Shown piece by piece: positions 8,584 to 17,039 of a stretch of 64,000 nucleotides of DNA; position 1 is the first letter of the stretch, and the number at the start of each line of letters is the position of its first letter. The stretch is from Clostridiaceae bacterium Marseille-Q4149 (lineage in GTDB: Bacteria > Bacillota > Clostridia > Oscillospirales > Oscillospiraceae). A model generated the notes under the pieces. It was not told the origin of the DNA and did no database searches. It was given only the letters and a program-made list of their open reading frames with translations. The stretch lies in the NCBI GenBank assembly GCA_018228685.1, contig CP073691.1, forward strand, positions 682,001 to 746,000, written 5' to 3'. Made by a program: the position numbers and the translations under genes.

Positions 8584-8829
8584 ATGACGATGGACGAGAT
8601 CTTCAAGACCATGCAGGATCTGATCGCTGAGCAGTTTGCCATTGATACCGACGAGATCGGCATGGATAGTTCTTTTGTGGACGATCTGGGCGCCGACTCC
8701 GTGGACCTGGTGGAGCTGGTCATGGCCATGGAGGAGGAATTCGACGTGGGCGAGATCGACGAAGAGGACCTCACCGGTCTGAAGACCGTGGGCGACTGCG
8801 TGCGCTATCTGTATAATAAGCTGAACTGA
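8584..8829 (+). CDS. acpP: Acyl carrier protein
   Basis: The 81-residue acidic helical protein carries the phosphopantetheine attachment motif [10 protein letters not shown] with Ser39. It shuttles acyl chains in fatty acid and phospholipid synthesis. The start at 8584 is preferred over ATG 8590 because GGAGGG (8570-8575) is 8 nt away. The gene has its own promoter and terminator. Confidence 0.95.
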   Translation: MTMDEIFKTMQDLIAEQFAIDTDEIGMDSSFVDDLGADSVDLVELVMAMEEEFDVGEIDEEDLTGLKTVGDCVRYLYNKLN

Positions 8830-8853
8830 ATCAATCAAGCAGCTGAAAAAGAA

Positions 8854-8885
8854 GGCCCCGTTGGTTGCAACGGGGTTTCCTTTTT
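8854..8885 (+). terminator. Terminator after acpP
   Basis: An 8-bp stem CCCCGTTG/CAACGGGG with a GTTG loop is followed by TTTCCTTTTT. It lies immediately before rnc and may allow partial read-through. Confidence 0.75.
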
Positions 8886-8910
8886 CCGCTGCGGAAGGGA
8901 GAAAAACATC

Positions 8911-9597
8911 ATGCATACCCTGCAAGTACTGGAAAAAAAACTGGGCTATACCTTCCGCTGCAAGGAGCAGCTTCAAGCGGCCCTGTACCACAGCTCCTAT
9001 GCCAACGAGCACCGGTGCTGCGGCGTCAGCAGCAACGAGCGGCTGGAGTTTCTGGGGGACGCCGTGCTGGGCCTGGTAACGGCGGACTATCTGTACCACA
9101 AGCACCCGGATTTGCCGGAGGGGGACCTGACCCGGATGCGGGCGGCCCTGGTGTGCGAGGAGAGCCTGTACGAGGTGGCCCAGAGCCTGGGGCTGGGCAA
9201 CGAGCTGCGGCTGGGCAAGGGCGAGGAGGCCGGAGGCGGCCGGTGCCGCCCCTCCATCCTGGCCGACGCCACGGAGTCCATGTTCGCGGCGGTGTATCTG
9301 GACGGCGGCATGGAGGCCGCCCGGGCGCTGATCCACCGGGTCCTGCTGGACAAGGAGCAGGAGGAGGCCGTGGAGGAGCGCCGCCGGGACTATAAAACGG
9401 AGCTGCAGGAGCTGGTCCAGCGCCGCAGCAACCAGACCCTGCACTATGAGATGATCGGGGCCACCGGCCCGGATCACGCCAAGCTGTTCACCTGCGCGGT
9501 GCTGCTCAACGGCCAGATGGCCGGCACCGGCACCGGCAAGAGCAAGAAGGAGGCCGAGCAGGCCGCCGCCCGGGCGGCGCTGCAGGCCCTGCAATAA
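8911..9597 (+). CDS. rnc: Ribonuclease III
   Basis: The 228-residue protein has the RNase III signature NERLEFLGDAVL (42-53) with its acidic metal ligands, a second conserved acidic segment LADATESMFAAV, and a C-terminal dsRNA-binding domain (about 158-226). It cleaves double-stranded RNA in rRNA maturation and mRNA turnover. In many Firmicutes rnc is followed by smc and ftsY. Here the operon ends and a rhomboid gene faces it. Confidence 0.95.
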   Translation: MHTLQVLEKKLGYTFRCKEQLQAALYHSSYANEHRCCGVSSNERLEFLGDAVLGLVTADYLYHKHPDLPEGDLTRMRAALVCEESLYEVAQSLGLGNELRLGKGEEAGGGRCRPSILADATESMFAAVYLDGGMEAARALIHRVLLDKEQEEAVEERRRDYKTELQELVQRRSNQTLHYEMIGATGPDHAKLFTCAVLLNGQMAGTGTGKSKKEAEQAAARAALQALQ

Positions 9598-9608
9598 GGC
9601 AAAGCGCA

Positions 9609-9650
9609 AGCCCCGCAGTCTGCCGGTTCCGGCGGGCTGCGGGGCTGTTT
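9609..9650. terminator. Terminator hairpin between rnc and the rhomboid gene
   Basis: A long GC-rich stem, AGCCCCGCAG paired with CTGCGGGGCT plus an inner GCCGG/CCGGC, is followed by GTTT on the plus strand. It separates convergent genes. Confidence 0.65.
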
Positions 9651-9664
9651 CGTTGGAGGGGGGG

Positions 9665-10237
9665 CTATCTTTTCTTCGCCCGGGCCAGCCGGAAGCCGAA
9701 CACGATGCCGCTCACGCCGCCCACAATGTGGGTCAGGTGGGACACGTTGTCCGTTCTGGTAAGGCCGTCGGCGATTTCGCTGCCTAAGTAAAGGGCCGCC
9801 ACCAGCAGCATGGTCAGAGGAATGCCGCCCTTCTTCATCTCCGTAAAGGACGAGAGAACGATCATCATAAACACCACGCCGCTGGCGCCAAGCAGAGCGG
9901 AGTGGGGAAACAGCAGGAACTGCACCAGCCCCGTGGCAAAGGCGGTGATGACGATGGTCAGCAGCAGATTCCGGCTGCCGTACTTCTCCTCCAGCCCCGG
10001 CCCCACCAGCAGCAGAAGCAGCATATTGCCCATATAGTGGCTGTAGCCCGAGTGGCCCAGAACGTGGGTAAAAAACCGCACATACGTCAGTGGGTCCGTC
10101 AGGGGCGCCCGGTATACGCAGAACAGCCGGGCCGTGGAGGCCCCGCCGGTGGCGGAGTCCAGCACCAGCACCAGCAGACTGAGGATGGCGAAGCTCAGCA
10201 CCACCGGCGCGTTGAATCGGATGGCAAATCGTTTCAC
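9665..10237 (-). CDS. Rhomboid-family intramembrane serine protease
   Basis: The 190-residue polytopic membrane protein carries HYMGNM in an early helix, the catalytic serine motif GASGVVF and the catalytic histidine in SHLTHIVGG. Rhomboids cleave transmembrane substrates within the bilayer; no substrate can be inferred. The start is GTG at 10237 because AAAGAGG precedes it; an upstream TTG at 10255 lacks an RBS. It is transcribed divergently from the EEP-domain gene. Confidence 0.85.
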   Translation of the reverse strand: MKRFAIRFNAPVVLSFAILSLLVLVLDSATGGASTARLFCVYRAPLTDPLTYVRFFTHVLGHSGYSHYMGNMLLLLLVGPGLEEKYGSRNLLLTIVITAFATGLVQFLLFPHSALLGASGVVFMMIVLSSFTEMKKGGIPLTMLLVAALYLGSEIADGLTRTDNVSHLTHIVGGVSGIVFGFRLARAKKR

Positions 10238-10269
10238 GAAAAAACCTCTTTCCAAATGTTCTGACTTCG

Positions 10270-10298
10270 ATTATAATGGATGCATGGACTTTTGTAAA
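10270..10298 (-). promoter_or_regulatory. Promoter of the rhomboid gene
   Basis: On the minus strand TTTACA (10298-10293), a 17-nt spacer and TATAAT (10275-10270) precede the gene. A shifted TATAAT on the plus strand at 10272-10277 may serve the divergent gene, so the two promoters probably overlap. Confidence 0.6.
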
Positions 10299-10314
10299 CA
10301 AGGAGGCGCGTTTC

Positions 10315-11382
10315 GTGAACAAACCGCTGAAAATCATCCTGCTGGTGCTGGCGGCCCTGGTGCTGCTGGTGGTGGGATACCTGGCCTATGTGCTCATCGA
10401 CTATCACCGGCTGGGGGACATGGACCTGGAGGTGGACCGGCAGGTGCTTCAGCCCGCCGAGACCGGCCGGGAATATCACCTGCTGTCCTATAACATCGGC
10501 TTCGGCGCCTATGAGCCGGATTACGGCTTCTTTATGGACGGCGGAACGGAGTCCTGGGCCTGGTCCCAGGAGCGGCTGACGGACAACATAGGAAACATCG
10601 GGTCGTTCCTGTCCCAGCAGCATGCGGACTTCTATCTCATCCAGGAGGTGGACCGGGATTCCACCCGCAGCTATCATGTGGACGAGGCCGCCCTGCTGCG
10701 GGAGGCCCTGCCGGAGTATGACGGGACCTGGGCCCAGAACTACGACTCCCCCTTCCTGATGTATCCCCTGCGCCACCCCCACGGGGCGTCGGTGTCGGGG
10801 CTGATGACCCTGTCGGCCATGACGGTGGACAGCGCCCGGCGGGTGGAGCTGCCCATCGAAAACAGCCTGATGAAGCTGGTGGACCTGGACCGGTGCTACA
10901 GCGTGCACCGGATCCCGGTGGCCGGCGGCGGCGAGCTGGTGCTGTATAACCTGCACCTGTCGGCCTACACCTCCGACGGCACCATCGCCATGGAGCAGCT
11001 GAAGCTGCTGCTGGAGGATATGCAGCGGGAGTATGACGCAGGCAACTGGTGCGTGGCCGGCGGCGACTTCAACAAGGACCTGCTGGGCGACTCCGCCGCC
11101 TACTTCGGCGAGGCGGACCAGGAGTACACCTGGGCCCAGCCCATTCCGGAGGACACCTTCGACGGGTTCAACGTGTCCCTGATCGCGCCGCTGGATGAGG
11201 GGAACCCTGTGCCCAGCTGCCGCAACGCCGACGGACCCTATCACCAGGGGCAGTATGTGCTGACGGTGGACGGGTTCCTGGTGTCCGAAAACGTGACGGT
11301 GACCTCCAGCGACGTGGTGGACCTGGGCTTTGCCTATTCCGACCACAACCCCGTGGAAATGCGGTTCGTGCTGGAGAAATAA
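10315..11382 (+). CDS. Membrane-anchored endonuclease/exonuclease/phosphatase-family protein
   Basis: The 355-residue protein has one N-terminal membrane helix (about residues 5-26), then an EEP fold facing outward. It has the motif LLSYNIGFGAYEPDYGFF, the metal-binding Glu in LIQEVDRDS, AGGDFNKD and the terminal SDHNPVEMRF. The family hydrolyses phosphodiesters of nucleic acids, lipids or inositol phosphates; membrane anchoring favours a surface lipid or nucleotide substrate, which is an inference. GTG at 10315 is chosen as start because of AGGAGG at 10301-10306. Confidence 0.85.
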   Translation: MNKPLKIILLVLAALVLLVVGYLAYVLIDYHRLGDMDLEVDRQVLQPAETGREYHLLSYNIGFGAYEPDYGFFMDGGTESWAWSQERLTDNIGNIGSFLSQQHADFYLIQEVDRDSTRSYHVDEAALLREALPEYDGTWAQNYDSPFLMYPLRHPHGASVSGLMTLSAMTVDSARRVELPIENSLMKLVDLDRCYSVHRIPVAGGGELVLYNLHLSAYTSDGTIAMEQLKLLLEDMQREYDAGNWCVAGGDFNKDLLGDSAAYFGEADQEYTWAQPIPEDTFDGFNVSLIAPLDEGNPVPSCRNADGPYHQGQYVLTVDGFLVSENVTVTSSDVVDLGFAYSDHNPVEMRFVLEK

Positions 11383-11383
11383 G

Positions 11384-11911
11384 ATGGGCAAGTATGAAGG
11401 CTCATGGAGCGGCATGCGCCGATATCTGGAGCATGATATGCTGGCACCCTGTCTCTATGGCCGGGTGCGTTACGGCTGCACTGCCTATGTGGGGATGGAC
11501 GGCTCCCGGATATTTGAAATATGCATCGACGGAAGGCCAGTAAAGCACTTTTCTCTGGAGACCGTCAACACCTGGTTCCTGGATAACGGCTATCGGCCCG
11601 GTCCCCGGCCTGTGGGCCTGGGGGAATACTGGGACGGCCTGTGGATGCTGCTGGACGAGGTGCCCCGTTCCCGCCGGACGGCGTACACCGATGATGAATT
11701 CTGCGATGCGTTAGCCGCCTACCGAACACAGGACATTGCGGCCAGCCTTCACTCAGAAGACCCCCTGGTCCGGATGCTGGCGATTCTGGATCGCCGGGTG
11801 GGCAAGCGAACCCTGTCCGCTCTGCGGGACACTGTTTCCCAACAGCCGGAGTGGCTCCAGAACTTTTACCGGCTGCGGATGGATGCCGAGGATTTCCAGC
11901 ACAAATTGTAA
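11384..11911 (+). CDS. Conserved hypothetical protein, resembles the SF0329 family
   Basis: The 175-residue soluble protein begins one base after the preceding stop codon, so it is coupled to the EEP gene. Its N-terminal part (WSGMRRYLEHDMLAPCL, RVRYGCTAYVGMDG, then FEICIDGRPVKHFS) resembles proteins annotated as SF0329 family, of unknown function. The C-terminal half is acidic and helical. No catalytic motif is evident. Confidence 0.65.
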   Translation: MGKYEGSWSGMRRYLEHDMLAPCLYGRVRYGCTAYVGMDGSRIFEICIDGRPVKHFSLETVNTWFLDNGYRPGPRPVGLGEYWDGLWMLLDEVPRSRRTAYTDDEFCDALAAYRTQDIAASLHSEDPLVRMLAILDRRVGKRTLSALRDTVSQQPEWLQNFYRLRMDAEDFQHKL

Positions 11912-11940
11912 AAAAAAGTGTCGCCCTTTTTTGACAAGCC

Positions 11941-11981
11941 AAAAAAGCAGTGCTACGGCGCAGTGCCGCGGCACTGCTTTT
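11941..11981. terminator. Bidirectional terminator
   Basis: AAAAGCAGTG (11943-11952) pairs with CACTGCTTTT (11972-11981), with a further inner hairpin. It has A-rich and T-rich flanks on either side, as expected between convergent genes. Just upstream lies a copy of CTTTTTTGACAAGC also found at about 1307. Confidence 0.75.
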
Positions 11982-11988
11982 CTTCATA

Positions 11989-12909
11989 TCACGCCTTTCG
12001 CCCCCAGCGGGCCATATAGCGGAAGGCTGCGGGCCAGACGGCTCCGGCGAACAGCACCATGATGCCGTATCGCACGGCCCCGGCCACCCCGGCGCTGCCG
12101 AACAGGGCCAGCAGCGGACCCTTCAGCCCCGCCCGGATGCCCATCAGCAGGGCAAGGCCCAGCACCACCTTCAGCAGCTGCACCCACCAGACGGCCCGGG
12201 TGTCGAAATGGATATACCGCCGGTCCAGCCACCAGGCGATGCCGAAGCCCACGGTGGCCCCCAGCAGCTTCCAGCCGTTTTCCTGCCCGTGGGCCAGGTT
12301 GGCCGCGTCCACGTCCGCCGGGAAGGGATAGACATACGCAAACACCAGATACGCGATGCCCACCAGCAGCATCCCGGCGATGAGCCCCGCCATCAGGCTG
12401 GGCTTGCGGTCGGCCTGGCGGATCAGGGGATACAGGGTCAGCACCATCACCCCGGCCACCGCAAAGGACACCCCCACGTCCAGGGGCGTGTGGACCCCCA
12501 GGTACAGCCGGGAGAAGGACACCAGCAGCAGCACTGCCACGCAGGCCCACCGGACCCAGGGCCGCCGGGTGGACCGGGCAATGCCGCCGAAGGTGGCCAC
12601 GGCGTTCTGGGTGTGGCCGCTGGGGAAGGAGTAGCCCGTGGCCTGGGCCCGGGCGCTTTCCACAATGGTGAAGTCAGGGTCCCGGACCCAGGGCCGGGGA
12701 ATCCGGAACAGCAGCTTCAGAAACTGGTTCACCACCGTGCCGAAAAAACCCATCAGCAGCAGATAGTACCCCTCCTGCTTGCTGACGCACCAGAAGATCA
12801 GAATGGCCGCCACCATGAAAACGGTCTCCTCGCCCAGGTGGGTCACGGCGGAGAACACCGCGTCCCAGAACGGGGTGCGCACGCTCTCCAGCGCATATAA
12901 CAGGTTCAT
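11989..12909 (-). CDS. PAP2-family membrane phosphatase
   Basis: The 306-residue polytopic protein has all three parts of the PAP2 signature: KLLFRIPRP, then YSFPSGHTQ, then SRLYLGVHTPLDV with the catalytic histidines. Members dephosphorylate undecaprenyl pyrophosphate, phosphatidic acid or phosphatidylglycerophosphate outside the membrane. The long C-terminal extension with additional helices (about 190-306) is typical of clostridial members. The exact lipid substrate cannot be determined. Confidence 0.85.
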   Translation of the reverse strand: MNLLYALESVRTPFWDAVFSAVTHLGEETVFMVAAILIFWCVSKQEGYYLLLMGFFGTVVNQFLKLLFRIPRPWVRDPDFTIVESARAQATGYSFPSGHTQNAVATFGGIARSTRRPWVRWACVAVLLLVSFSRLYLGVHTPLDVGVSFAVAGVMVLTLYPLIRQADRKPSLMAGLIAGMLLVGIAYLVFAYVYPFPADVDAANLAHGQENGWKLLGATVGFGIAWWLDRRYIHFDTRAVWWVQLLKVVLGLALLMGIRAGLKGPLLALFGSAGVAGAVRYGIMVLFAGAVWPAAFRYMARWGRKA

Positions 12910-13006
12910 ATCCGTCCCTCCTTTTGGGGATTATTGTACCGTACTTTTCCTCCCGGCGCAAGAGGGAGCTTTCCGGCATATACTGAGGCAGAGGAGGGAG
13001 AGAGCC

Positions 13007-13165
13007 ATGAGACGGGGAAATTGCGGCGCGGTCATCGGCGTGTGCGCCCTGGGCCTGGGGCTGGGGATCCTGATCGCCGCCATCTTCCCGGTGGGCGCGC
13101 TGATGTTCCTGGTGGCGTTTCTGCTGATCGCCTGCGGGATCATATGCTTGAAGGACGGGAGGTAA
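13007..13165 (+). CDS. Small membrane protein upstream of spoVM
   Basis: The 52-residue ORF starts at ATG 13007 behind GGAGGG (12993-12998). It encodes two closely spaced hydrophobic helices (about 8-26 and 28-47) with a basic MRRGN start. I do not recognise a family. It ends 5 nt before spoVM, so co-expression during sporulation is likely. A CATATACT at 12977-12984 resembles a sigma-E -10 element, without a convincing -35. Confidence 0.6.
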   Translation: MRRGNCGAVIGVCALGLGLGILIAAIFPVGALMFLVAFLLIACGIICLKDGR

Positions 13166-13170
13166 TGTGC

Positions 13171-13245
13171 ATGAAGATCGTGATCTGGAAGGCGCCCCGG
13201 TGTCTGCGGGGCCTGCTGCGGCGGATGTTCGGCATCCAGGAATAA
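13171..13245 (+). CDS. spoVM: Stage V sporulation protein M
   Basis: The 24-residue ORF starts MKIVIWKAPRCLRG and has the spacing of Bacillus SpoVM. K2, K7, P9, L12, G14, R17, M19 and G21 line up with MKFYTIKLPKFLGG and the following RAMLG. SpoVM is an amphipathic helix that recognises the convex forespore membrane and recruits SpoIVA. ATG 13171 is 8 nt from GGGAGG; an ATG at 13165 is too close. The recognition is by eye, but length, pattern and neighbour (a SipL-like gene) agree. Confidence 0.75.
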   Translation: MKIVIWKAPRCLRGLLRRMFGIQE

Positions 13246-13303
13246 CCCGGTGTGTTCCCGCATAGCCTTGGGACAGTGAAAACAAGGAGAGGACGGGAAA
13301 CGC

Positions 13304-14794
13304 ATGGAACTGGAGCTGAAATTTGCGGAGCTGGCCTGCTGTGAGCCGGTAGGCGACCTGATCACCACTCAGGAGGAGTCCATGGAGACGGCGATCCCGG
13401 AGTATTGCCCGGACATTGCCCGGATCGTGGATACCGTGGGGCAGCTGCGGCTGCGGGAGAAGCATCCGGCGGGCCAGCAGCTGACCATGGGCGGCAGCGT
13501 GGTGCTGACGGTGCTGTATACCTCGGAGGAGAGCGCGGGTTTGCGGAGCCTGTCGATGGAGGTGCCGTTTTCCTGCCAGGTGGAGGATAAGCGGCTGGCG
13601 GACTGCGACGCCGTGTGCGTCACCGGGCGGCTGCTGCTGGCGGAGGCTAAGGCCGTCACCGCCCGGAAGCTGTATCTGCGGGTGATGCCGGAGTTCACCG
13701 TGTCCGGCTATGCCCGGCGGCGGCAGCGGCTGTGCTGCGGCACGGAGGAGGATCCTGCCCTGCGGGTGCGGCGGCAGGAGGCGGAGCTGGAGCTGCTGAC
13801 AGCGGTGGAGGAGCGGGAATTTTCCTTCGCCCAGGAGGTGGCGCCCGACGGTCCGCCGCCGGAGGATGTGCTGATGGAGCGCACCGCCGCCCGGGTGGAG
13901 GAGTGCCGCCGGGTGGGCAGCCGCCTGGTGCTGAAGGGCCAGGCGGAGGTGTGCGTGCTGTACCGGGGAGAAAACCAGGAGCTGGCGGCATACCGGACGG
14001 CGCTGCCCTTCTCCCAGCTGCTGGACGGGGTGGAGCTGCCGGAGGGGGCCGAAACGGAGGCCCGCATCCAGTGGGCCAGCAGCGAGATCCGGGTGCTGCG
14101 GACGGAAAACGGCCCGGCCTTCGGCATCACCGTGACGGTGTGCGCGGTGCTGCTGGTTCGCCGGAAGCAGCAGGTATCGTACATAGAGGACCTGTACAGC
14201 CTGCACCATGCGGCCCAGGTCCGGCGGCAGGAGACGCCGCTGCCGGTGGCCTGGCAGCGGGATATCCCCAGCCAAGAGGCGGTGCAGCAGCTGGAGTTCG
14301 GCCAGGGGAGACCCTTTGCCTATCTGACGGCGGCGGAATGCAGCGGCGTCAGCACGGTGCAGGAGGGCGGCGGCCCGGCCCTGCGGTGCACGGTGCGGCT
14401 GCGGGTGCTGTATCTGGACGAGAGCGGGACGCCGGTGTGCGCCGAGCGGTCGGCGGAGGTGACGGCCCCGGCGGCCTGGGAGCCGCAGACCGTCCGGGCC
14501 GCCTGCGGCCTGCCGCAGATGCAGATCACCGGCAGCACCTGCCGGCTGTCAGTGCCGGTGCGGTTCGAGGCACGGCGGTGTCTGCGCCGGCCGGTGGCGG
14601 CGGTGACGGCGGTGGAGCTGCAGGACCCGCCGGAGGGGCCGCAGCCCTCCCTGATCCTGCGCCGCATGGCGGAAGGGGAGACCCTGTGGGACATCGCCCG
14701 GCAGTACCGCACCGATGAGGAGGCCATCCGGGCCGCCAACGAGCTGACGGAGGACCGCCCGGAGGGGATGCTGCTGATCCCCCGGGTGCGATAA
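13304..14794 (+). CDS. sipL: SPOCS/LysM spore-coat morphogenesis protein, SipL-like
   Basis: The 496-residue protein has repeated SPOCS (DUF3794) modules, with ESMETAIPEYCPDIARIV and GSVVLTVLYTSEE in the first and two further modules at about 190-280 and 340-425. It ends in one LysM domain (about 451-493, containing GETLWDIARQYRTDEEAI). This is the layout of SipL of Clostridioides difficile, the partner of SpoIVA in coat assembly. The preceding gene is spoVM, whose product also binds SpoIVA, which supports the assignment. A strong terminator follows. Confidence 0.8.
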   Translation: MELELKFAELACCEPVGDLITTQEESMETAIPEYCPDIARIVDTVGQLRLREKHPAGQQLTMGGSVVLTVLYTSEESAGLRSLSMEVPFSCQVEDKRLADCDAVCVTGRLLLAEAKAVTARKLYLRVMPEFTVSGYARRRQRLCCGTEEDPALRVRRQEAELELLTAVEEREFSFAQEVAPDGPPPEDVLMERTAARVEECRRVGSRLVLKGQAEVCVLYRGENQELAAYRTALPFSQLLDGVELPEGAETEARIQWASSEIRVLRTENGPAFGITVTVCAVLLVRRKQQVSYIEDLYSLHHAAQVRRQETPLPVAWQRDIPSQEAVQQLEFGQGRPFAYLTAAECSGVSTVQEGGGPALRCTVRLRVLYLDESGTPVCAERSAEVTAPAAWEPQTVRAACGLPQMQITGSTCRLSVPVRFEARRCLRRPVAAVTAVELQDPPEGPQPSLILRRMAEGETLWDIARQYRTDEEAIRAANELTEDRPEGMLLIPRVR

Positions 14795-14822
14795 GAAAGA
14801 CCAGCGGGAACAAGTGAAACCG

Positions 14823-14860
14823 GTGGGGCGGGGCCTGCGGCCCCCGCCCCACATTTTTTA
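14823..14860 (+). terminator. Terminator after the sipL-like gene
   Basis: GTGGGGCGGGGCC and GGCCCCCGCCCCAC form a long stem that is followed by ATTTTTTATTT. Confidence 0.9.
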
Positions 14861-14909
14861 TTTCCCGGGGCCTGACGATAAATTTTCTGTGACGGGAGCA
14901 AAACAGGGC

Positions 14910-14938
14910 TACACAACCGGCGAAACCTGTGATATGAT
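14910..14938 (+). promoter_or_regulatory. Putative promoter of the lipoprotein/two-component operon
   Basis: TACACA (14910-14915), a 17-nt spacer and TATGAT (14933-14938) lie 40 nt upstream of the lipoprotein start. The -35 match is moderate. Confidence 0.45.
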
Positions 14939-14978
14939 AGATGAGTGAAAAAATCGGACCGGGGGAGGGATCGTTCTA

Positions 14979-16319
14979 ATGAAACATTTGCCGCAGCGCG
15001 TGGCGGCGCTGCTTCTGGCGGCGGTTATGTCGCTGACCCTGACCGGGTGTATGTTCCGCTCGTCGGTGGAGGATCTGTTCACCCTGCCCCGGGTGTCGGC
15101 GGAATACGAGGGGCTGTCCCAGGAGCTGGACGACCTGCAGAAGCAGGGCTATGAGCTGGTGGGCCCCAGCACCGGGCAGAACATCCAGCCGGTGCAGATG
15201 GTGGACCTGGACAACGACGGCCTGTCGGAGGCCCTGGTATTCATGCGGCTGCAGGACGACGAAAAGCCCCTGAAAATCTTCGTTTTCCGGCCGGAGGACG
15301 ACACCTATCACCGCCTGTGCGTCATCGAAAGCAGCGGCACCGCCATCGACAGTGTCCAGTATGAGGACCTCACCGGCAACGGCCGGCTGGAGATCATCGT
15401 GGGCTGGCGCATCAGCGCCGACGTGCAGACCGTGGCCGTGTATGTGCCCCAGCCGGACCCCTATGTGCTGCTGCAAAGCGGCTATACCCGCTTCACCGTC
15501 ACGGACCTGGACGGCGACGGCGTCAAGAGCCTGCTGCTGTTCCGCTCGGATAACGATGGCCAGCCGGTGGCGGGGCTGTATATCCGCAAGGACGACGTGA
15601 TCTCCGCCAGCTACAGCAGCGTGCTATCCTACACCATGGCGGAGCTGAGCCGGGGCAGCGTGGTGGTGGGCAAGCTCTCCGACGGCACCCCCGCCGTATT
15701 TGCCACCGGCGTCAACAGCCAGGGTATGGCCATGACGGATATCCTGGTGTGGCAGGAGAGCGGCGGACTGACCAACATCGCCCAGGACCGGACCACCGGC
15801 CTCACCGCCGCCGTGTACCCCTATATGCAGCTCAAGCCCCAGGACATCGACGGCGACGGCAGCGTGGAGATCCCCGCGCCGGAGACTGCCGCCGCCGACG
15901 CGGGAAGCGGCGCTGCCGCCAACACCGCCGCGGCGGTGCGGGGGCTGGTCCGCTGGATCAGCTACTGCGGCGACGAAAGCCCGGAGGTCCACTGCGTGAC
16001 CTATCACGATCTGTCCGCCGGGTGGTATTTCCGCCTGCCGGATACCTGGCAGGGGGAGGCCACCTTCACCACCGCCGAAAACGGCGCGTACGAGAGCCAG
16101 GTGGTGCTGCTGTCCAACGGACAGCCGGTGGCGGCCCTGTACGCCCTTACCGGCGACAACCGGGAAAAGCGGGCCATGATGGGCAGCCGCATGGCCCTCA
16201 AGCGCCAGAACGGCGTCACCTACGGCGGGGAGCTGCTGGCCGGGGCCAACTACTGCGGCCTGGACGAGGAGAGCCTGCGCCTGGGCTTCAACCTGGTGAT
16301 GGCCGAGTGGGCCGCATGA
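14979..16319 (+). CDS. Lipoprotein with FG-GAP/EF-hand-like repeats
   Basis: The 446-residue protein has a signal peptide with lipobox LTGC (Cys24). Asp-rich repeats follow: DLDNDGLSEALVF, DLTGNGRLEIIVGW, DLDGDGVKSLLLF and DIDGDGSVEIP. These resemble calcium-binding FG-GAP blades of a beta-propeller. It is anchored outside the membrane. The next genes, 27 nt downstream, encode a response regulator and histidine kinase, so it may modulate the sensor; that is an inference. Confidence 0.8.
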   Translation: MKHLPQRVAALLLAAVMSLTLTGCMFRSSVEDLFTLPRVSAEYEGLSQELDDLQKQGYELVGPSTGQNIQPVQMVDLDNDGLSEALVFMRLQDDEKPLKIFVFRPEDDTYHRLCVIESSGTAIDSVQYEDLTGNGRLEIIVGWRISADVQTVAVYVPQPDPYVLLQSGYTRFTVTDLDGDGVKSLLLFRSDNDGQPVAGLYIRKDDVISASYSSVLSYTMAELSRGSVVVGKLSDGTPAVFATGVNSQGMAMTDILVWQESGGLTNIAQDRTTGLTAAVYPYMQLKPQDIDGDGSVEIPAPETAAADAGSGAAANTAAAVRGLVRWISYCGDESPEVHCVTYHDLSAGWYFRLPDTWQGEATFTTAENGAYESQVVLLSNGQPVAALYALTGDNREKRAMMGSRMALKRQNGVTYGGELLAGANYCGLDEESLRLGFNLVMAEWAA

Positions 16320-16346
16320 AAATCCGAGGAAAGGAACGTCGAATCC

Positions 16347-17036
16347 ATGAGAAAGGTAATGGTTCTGGAGGATGAATCCAGCATCCGTAGCTTTATTGTG
16401 ATCAACCTGCGCCGGGCAGGATACGAGGTGGTGGAGGCCGAGACCGGCGAGGAGGCCCTGGACAAGCTCCACGAGAATCCGGACACGCTGGTGGCCCTGC
16501 TGGACGTGATGCTGCCGGGCATCGACGGGTTCGAGGTGTGCCGCCGCATCCGGGCCACCAACCCCCGCATCGGCATCATCATGCTGACGGCCCGGTCCCA
16601 GGAGATGGACAAGGTCACGGGCCTGATGAACGGGGCCGACGACTATGTGACCAAGCCCTTCTCCCCGGTGGAGCTTACTGCCCGGGTGGACGCCCTGATC
16701 CGCCGCAGCAGCGGCGGCACCCAGGAGCTGCCGCCGGGCACCATCAGCCAGCCCCCCTTCCTGCTGAACACCCGCAACCGCACCCTGGAGAAAAACGGCC
16801 AGCGCATCAAGCTGACCCAGGTGGAGTATTCCATCATGCGGATGTTCATGGAAAATCCCGGCAAGGCCCTGTCCCGGGAGGAGATCCTGGACCTGGTGTG
16901 GGGCCGGGACTATTTCGGCGAGCTGAAGATCGTGGACGTCAACGTCCGGCGTCTGCGGCTGAAAATCGAGGACAGCCCCACCAGCCCCACCTATATCAAC
17001 ACCGTGTGGGGCTACGGATACAAGTGGGGCTTTTAA
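16347..17036 (+). CDS. OmpR/PhoB-family response regulator
   Basis: The 229-residue protein has a receiver domain with acidic residues E8, D9 and phospho-acceptor D53 (LLDVMLPGIDG), a conserved T and K (MLTARS, TKPFS), and a C-terminal winged helix ending TVWGYGYKW. It forms an operon with the kinase that starts 3 nt after its stop. The targets are unknown. A Pho-box-like promoter at 24.1 kb makes a PhoP-like role possible, not proven. Confidence 0.92.
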   Translation: MRKVMVLEDESSIRSFIVINLRRAGYEVVEAETGEEALDKLHENPDTLVALLDVMLPGIDGFEVCRRIRATNPRIGIIMLTARSQEMDKVTGLMNGADDYVTKPFSPVELTARVDALIRRSSGGTQELPPGTISQPPFLLNTRNRTLEKNGQRIKLTQVEYSIMRMFMENPGKALSREEILDLVWGRDYFGELKIVDVNVRRLRLKIEDSPTSPTYINTVWGYGYKWGF

Positions 17037-17039
17037 GCC

